From positions 310,001-374,000 of the forward strand of contig WBMZ01000407.1 in the NCBI GenBank assembly GCA_013400975.1: a stretch of 64,000 nt of DNA, written 5' to 3'. A program made the position numbers and the translations under genes. Source of the DNA: Atrichornis clamosus. Its lineage: Eukaryota; Chordata; Aves; Passeriformes; Menuridae. The notes below the pieces were generated by a model. It was not told where the DNA came from and searched no databases. It worked only from the letters and a program-made list of their open reading frames with translations. Within the stretch, counting starts at the first letter, position 1. Every line of letters begins with the position of its first letter. Shown here piece by piece: positions 61,259-64,000 of this stretch.

Positions 61259-63934
61259 GTAAATAAATGAATCTGCCCGTCTGTACTTACACTCCTTCTC
61301 TCACCAGCCCCCAGAAAGCTCCTCTATTGCTTATGTATACAGTACTTTAATGATATGGAAATTCACTAGTCACAACTTTAATGAACAACTTTTCTTGTAT
61401 TCAAATGAATAAGATGCTGATGGCTGTTTCTTTGTACACAGCAAATGGTACTTCTATAAAAGCCACAGTAAATCAACAGCATAAGCTTATTTAATTACTA
61501 ATTTGTTGCAGTGGTTATTCCCATACCTATCGTAACACTGTGTATTCAATTATCTTTCACCCTAACGCAGGTATGTTTTTGGGTTACATCTCTAAATAGG
61601 AAAACTGATTTTGAATTTTTCTGTTTGATTTTTTTTTTTTGGCTGTTTTTTCTGTTGTTTGTGGGGAGTTGTAGTTCTTTTCCTTTCCTTTTTTCTTTGC
61701 AGCTGGTAAAACTAGCAGCAACTAGCATGTGTCTAGTGATTAAGACTTTTTCTCTTTGTAATTGTCAGATTGATTGGGACAATTGAATGATAATGAAAAA
61801 CAGCTTGTTCCCTCATTTCCAGAGGTGACACTTTCTGCATAATACTGCAAAATATAACAAAAGGGTTTTCTTGGACGCTGCTTAAAGTTAATTGACAGCA
61901 TCTGTTGTTTGGAACAACGGAGAGAAATAGCATTCCCTTGGCTCTTGGTCACGTTTCTCAGGATTAGGCACTGTCACGCCAGCTGATATCTGAATACACT
62001 GTATCTATCCACAGGGTCTTAGCTGGGCTTTCTCTTACATCAAGGTTCCCCTTTGTACACAGTTGAGTTGAAAAATTGGTTATAGTTCTTTATATTAATG
62101 ATAAATCTCCTGAAAATTCTGTGGACAAAAAAACCCCAGACAAATTACAATAAACAGTGGGATATGGAAACAATATCATAGTTCTAAACTGTCTTTTAAA
62201 AAACATCTTTTACTTCAAAAATCTAATAACAGATTTCCACTGCTATTTTATATCTGCTTGGGGTCTATAGATCTTAAACTGCAGTAATCACTGCAGGCAC
62301 AGGGATTGTTTACTTTGGCAGATAAAATTCTAAATAATTTTGAGAGCATGTGAAACAAATTTTGATGCTGCGTTTCACACACACACACAAAAAGATTGAG
62401 CCTAATTTCGCTCTTAGGTGGCTGGCTATGTTCTAAGAGCCTGAATACCATTAAGTATGCACATCCTTTTATCTTTTGGCAAACTTTTGCTTTCATTGCT
62501 GCTCTTTAGTCAGATGTGCATTTTTCTTTATGAGATTTATTATTTCTCTTTTAGAACATTGATCAGTGTCCAAAGTCACTTAAGACCAGCAGAAAAATCA
62601 ATAGTGAGTGTGGATTGGCTGACTTGGAGCTGCTGCTGCAGCTGATCACCAAGAAAGCAGGGATTTGATTTGATTCTGCATTTTCAAGCCATTCTCTTGC
62701 TCTGTACTGTCTGTCACTAAACTTCAAAATTGCTGATTTGAAAATAAATGAACACATGTTACTGTTTGAATCTGTTCCTTTTACTTTTTTTTGATCCTTA
62801 ACACAAAAAGGCAAACACAAATATTAGTATTATTGTTGCTTACATGGCTGCAGGTGTGTGGCGAGCTCCAAGCTGAACTCAAGGTCAGATACTTTATGAT
62901 GTAAACTCTTGAAGTTAAGATTTGTATTTACATAGAGGGTTCATTAAGCAGCATATGTTAATGAGCCAGTTTTGTCATGTTATTATGACAAGTAATTTGA
63001 CATTTTGCTGTAATACTGTTGTATTGAGCTTGGTATCATTGACAGTCAGATATTGAACTGATTGTAATCAGGACCAAGAAAATATTTCATATTCTGTAAT
63101 GTACAAAATGTTGTAATGTAAGATATTCTCTATAGTGTAAAATATAACAAATTGCTTTATTTCTTATTCTGATCTCTTTAGATTTGGTACAATTACAGAA
63201 TTGAAGCAGAACTAGATTTTTGCTGGAGTTTATTCGTCATCTAAGTTTGATAATGCACTATTTCATTGTTTGTATGTATAAATAATGCTTTGGAGAGGAA
63301 AGGCACTAAAATTCCTACATTTCTTAATAAAATACAGACTAGTCATACTGTGTTAAATTAGCTATTTTAAAAATTATATTTGTGCCTTTAGAATATTTCT
63401 GGTTTTATATATTTATATATGTACAAATGTGACTGTTGCTGCGTATAATAATCCTTATACTAATACATTTTATATTCATAATTAGGAGTAGCTATACCAA
63501 AACTGTTGGGTTTTCCTATGCACTGTTGTGTTCTGTTTCAGAACTAAGGAACACATGTAAGGATCATGTTGTTTTTAATATCAACAGTATTTTAACACTT
63601 GTTGTAATATAACTGATGCAATATCCACTTTTCTGTACTCACACCCCAGCAACGGTTCTGAATTATGTTTTAAGGAGAAACTGTAAAGATTTTAGATACT
63701 CATACTATGTTGATAATACTACTACAATATTGAGAAACTTAGGTTTAGAATTATACAATTTGAAAGTCCTTAATGTAATTGAAAAATATCTGAATGCCAT
63801 AAGTACCGGCATGAAACTTCAGGAAATGCGTTTCTCTCATACTTTGCCTTCTCTTTTGGACTGGTTAGGGCTGATCTCAGCAGTGTCAGTAATTATTATT
63901 CTGATGACTTGCCCCTGAAAGGCACTCGCTTGTA
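61259..63934. other. Unique AT-rich non-coding stretch
   Basis: No gene recognised. A long pyrimidine tract ends in a strong acceptor-like 'tttctttgcag' at 61702. A short (CA)n lies near 62377-62389. At 62960-63010 there is an inverted repeat, TTGTCAT / ATGACAA, around a six-base spacer, in homeodomain-motif-rich DNA. Several AATAAA hexamers are present, as expected by chance in AT-rich DNA. Confidence 0.45.
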
Positions 63935-64000
63935 CCTGTGGGGACAGAGAATCCATTTGCCTGGCGCCGGGGAGTCGGAGGCACAGGCTGGCGCCAGCCA
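63935..64000. other. GC-rich right edge with 14-bp palindrome
   Basis: The last 65 bases turn abruptly GC-rich after several kb of AT-rich DNA. They carry five or so CpGs and the perfect 14-bp palindrome GGCTGGCGCCAGCC at 63986-63999. This could be the edge of a CpG island, a promoter or exon, or a GC-rich repeat. The window ends before it can be judged. Confidence 0.4.

Noticed and set aside
60531..61262. Cluster of 102-114-codon frames on both strands
   Set aside because: Plus and minus frames overlap heavily, which fits chance in a patch poor in stop codons. Only the short exon-like piece at 61181-61258 was kept, as a low-interest lead.
1..64000. CRISPR arrays, bacterial operons, tRNA, rRNA and known microRNA genes
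   Set aside because: None seen. CR1 LINEs and the solo LTR show this is avian nuclear DNA, and no cloverleaf or recognisable microRNA hairpin was found by eye.

Overview
This window looks like vertebrate nuclear DNA from a bird. It is AT-rich, has very few CpGs, carries no convincing protein-coding gene, and is littered with 5'-truncated copies of CR1, the main avian LINE. Several CR1 copies end in the octamer-like tail (ATTCTATG-type) or in the older tail 'gtatggctgtttttatgttctt'. A 574-bp solo LTR at 34174-34747 starts TGTCATGATTTAACCCC and resembles a class of ERV-L-like LTRs that I remember from neoavian birds. Genus and locus cannot be named from what is visible.

Layout. 1-5100: unique AT-rich DNA with one antisense CR1 end (1061-1190). 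5126-5590: a fragment of the same LTR type as at 34 kb, then a sense CR1 end. 5.6-14.6 kb: mostly unique, with the longest open frame (8063-8608, no recognisable domain), a recent 49-bp tandem duplication (10352-10449), and a block rich in homeodomain and forkhead-type motifs with a 16-bp palindrome (11501-11516). 14.6-18.7 kb: two CR1s, the second a roughly 935-bp ancient copy that still shows the ORF2 C-terminal end. 19-25 kb: unique DNA holding the most regulatory-looking spot, a CpG-rich block (20651-20889), a 10-bp-arm inverted repeat (20982-21011) and a perfect octamer (21149-21156). 25-36 kb: possible and certain CR1 ends, a (GT)24 microsatellite, the solo LTR and a 447-bp CR1. 36-50.8 kb: 15 kb almost free of recognisable repeats. 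50.8-53.1 kb: two CR1 pieces and a diverged tandem duplication. 53.1-64 kb: unique AT-rich sequence, with a POU-type inverted repeat at 56.6 kb, weak exon-like pieces near 61 kb, and a sudden GC-rich edge at 63.93-64.0 kb.

The best overall reading is a gene desert or a very large intron containing possible distal regulatory elements. Ten of the eleven orientable transposon fragments lie on the + strand; if the window is intronic, that bias weakly favours a host gene transcribed from the - strand. The open frames here are short, overlap on both strands and match no family I recognise, so I call none of them a gene. I found no CRISPR array, tRNA, rRNA, recognisable microRNA or new multi-gene system. 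The leads worth following are regulatory-element candidates and local duplications.
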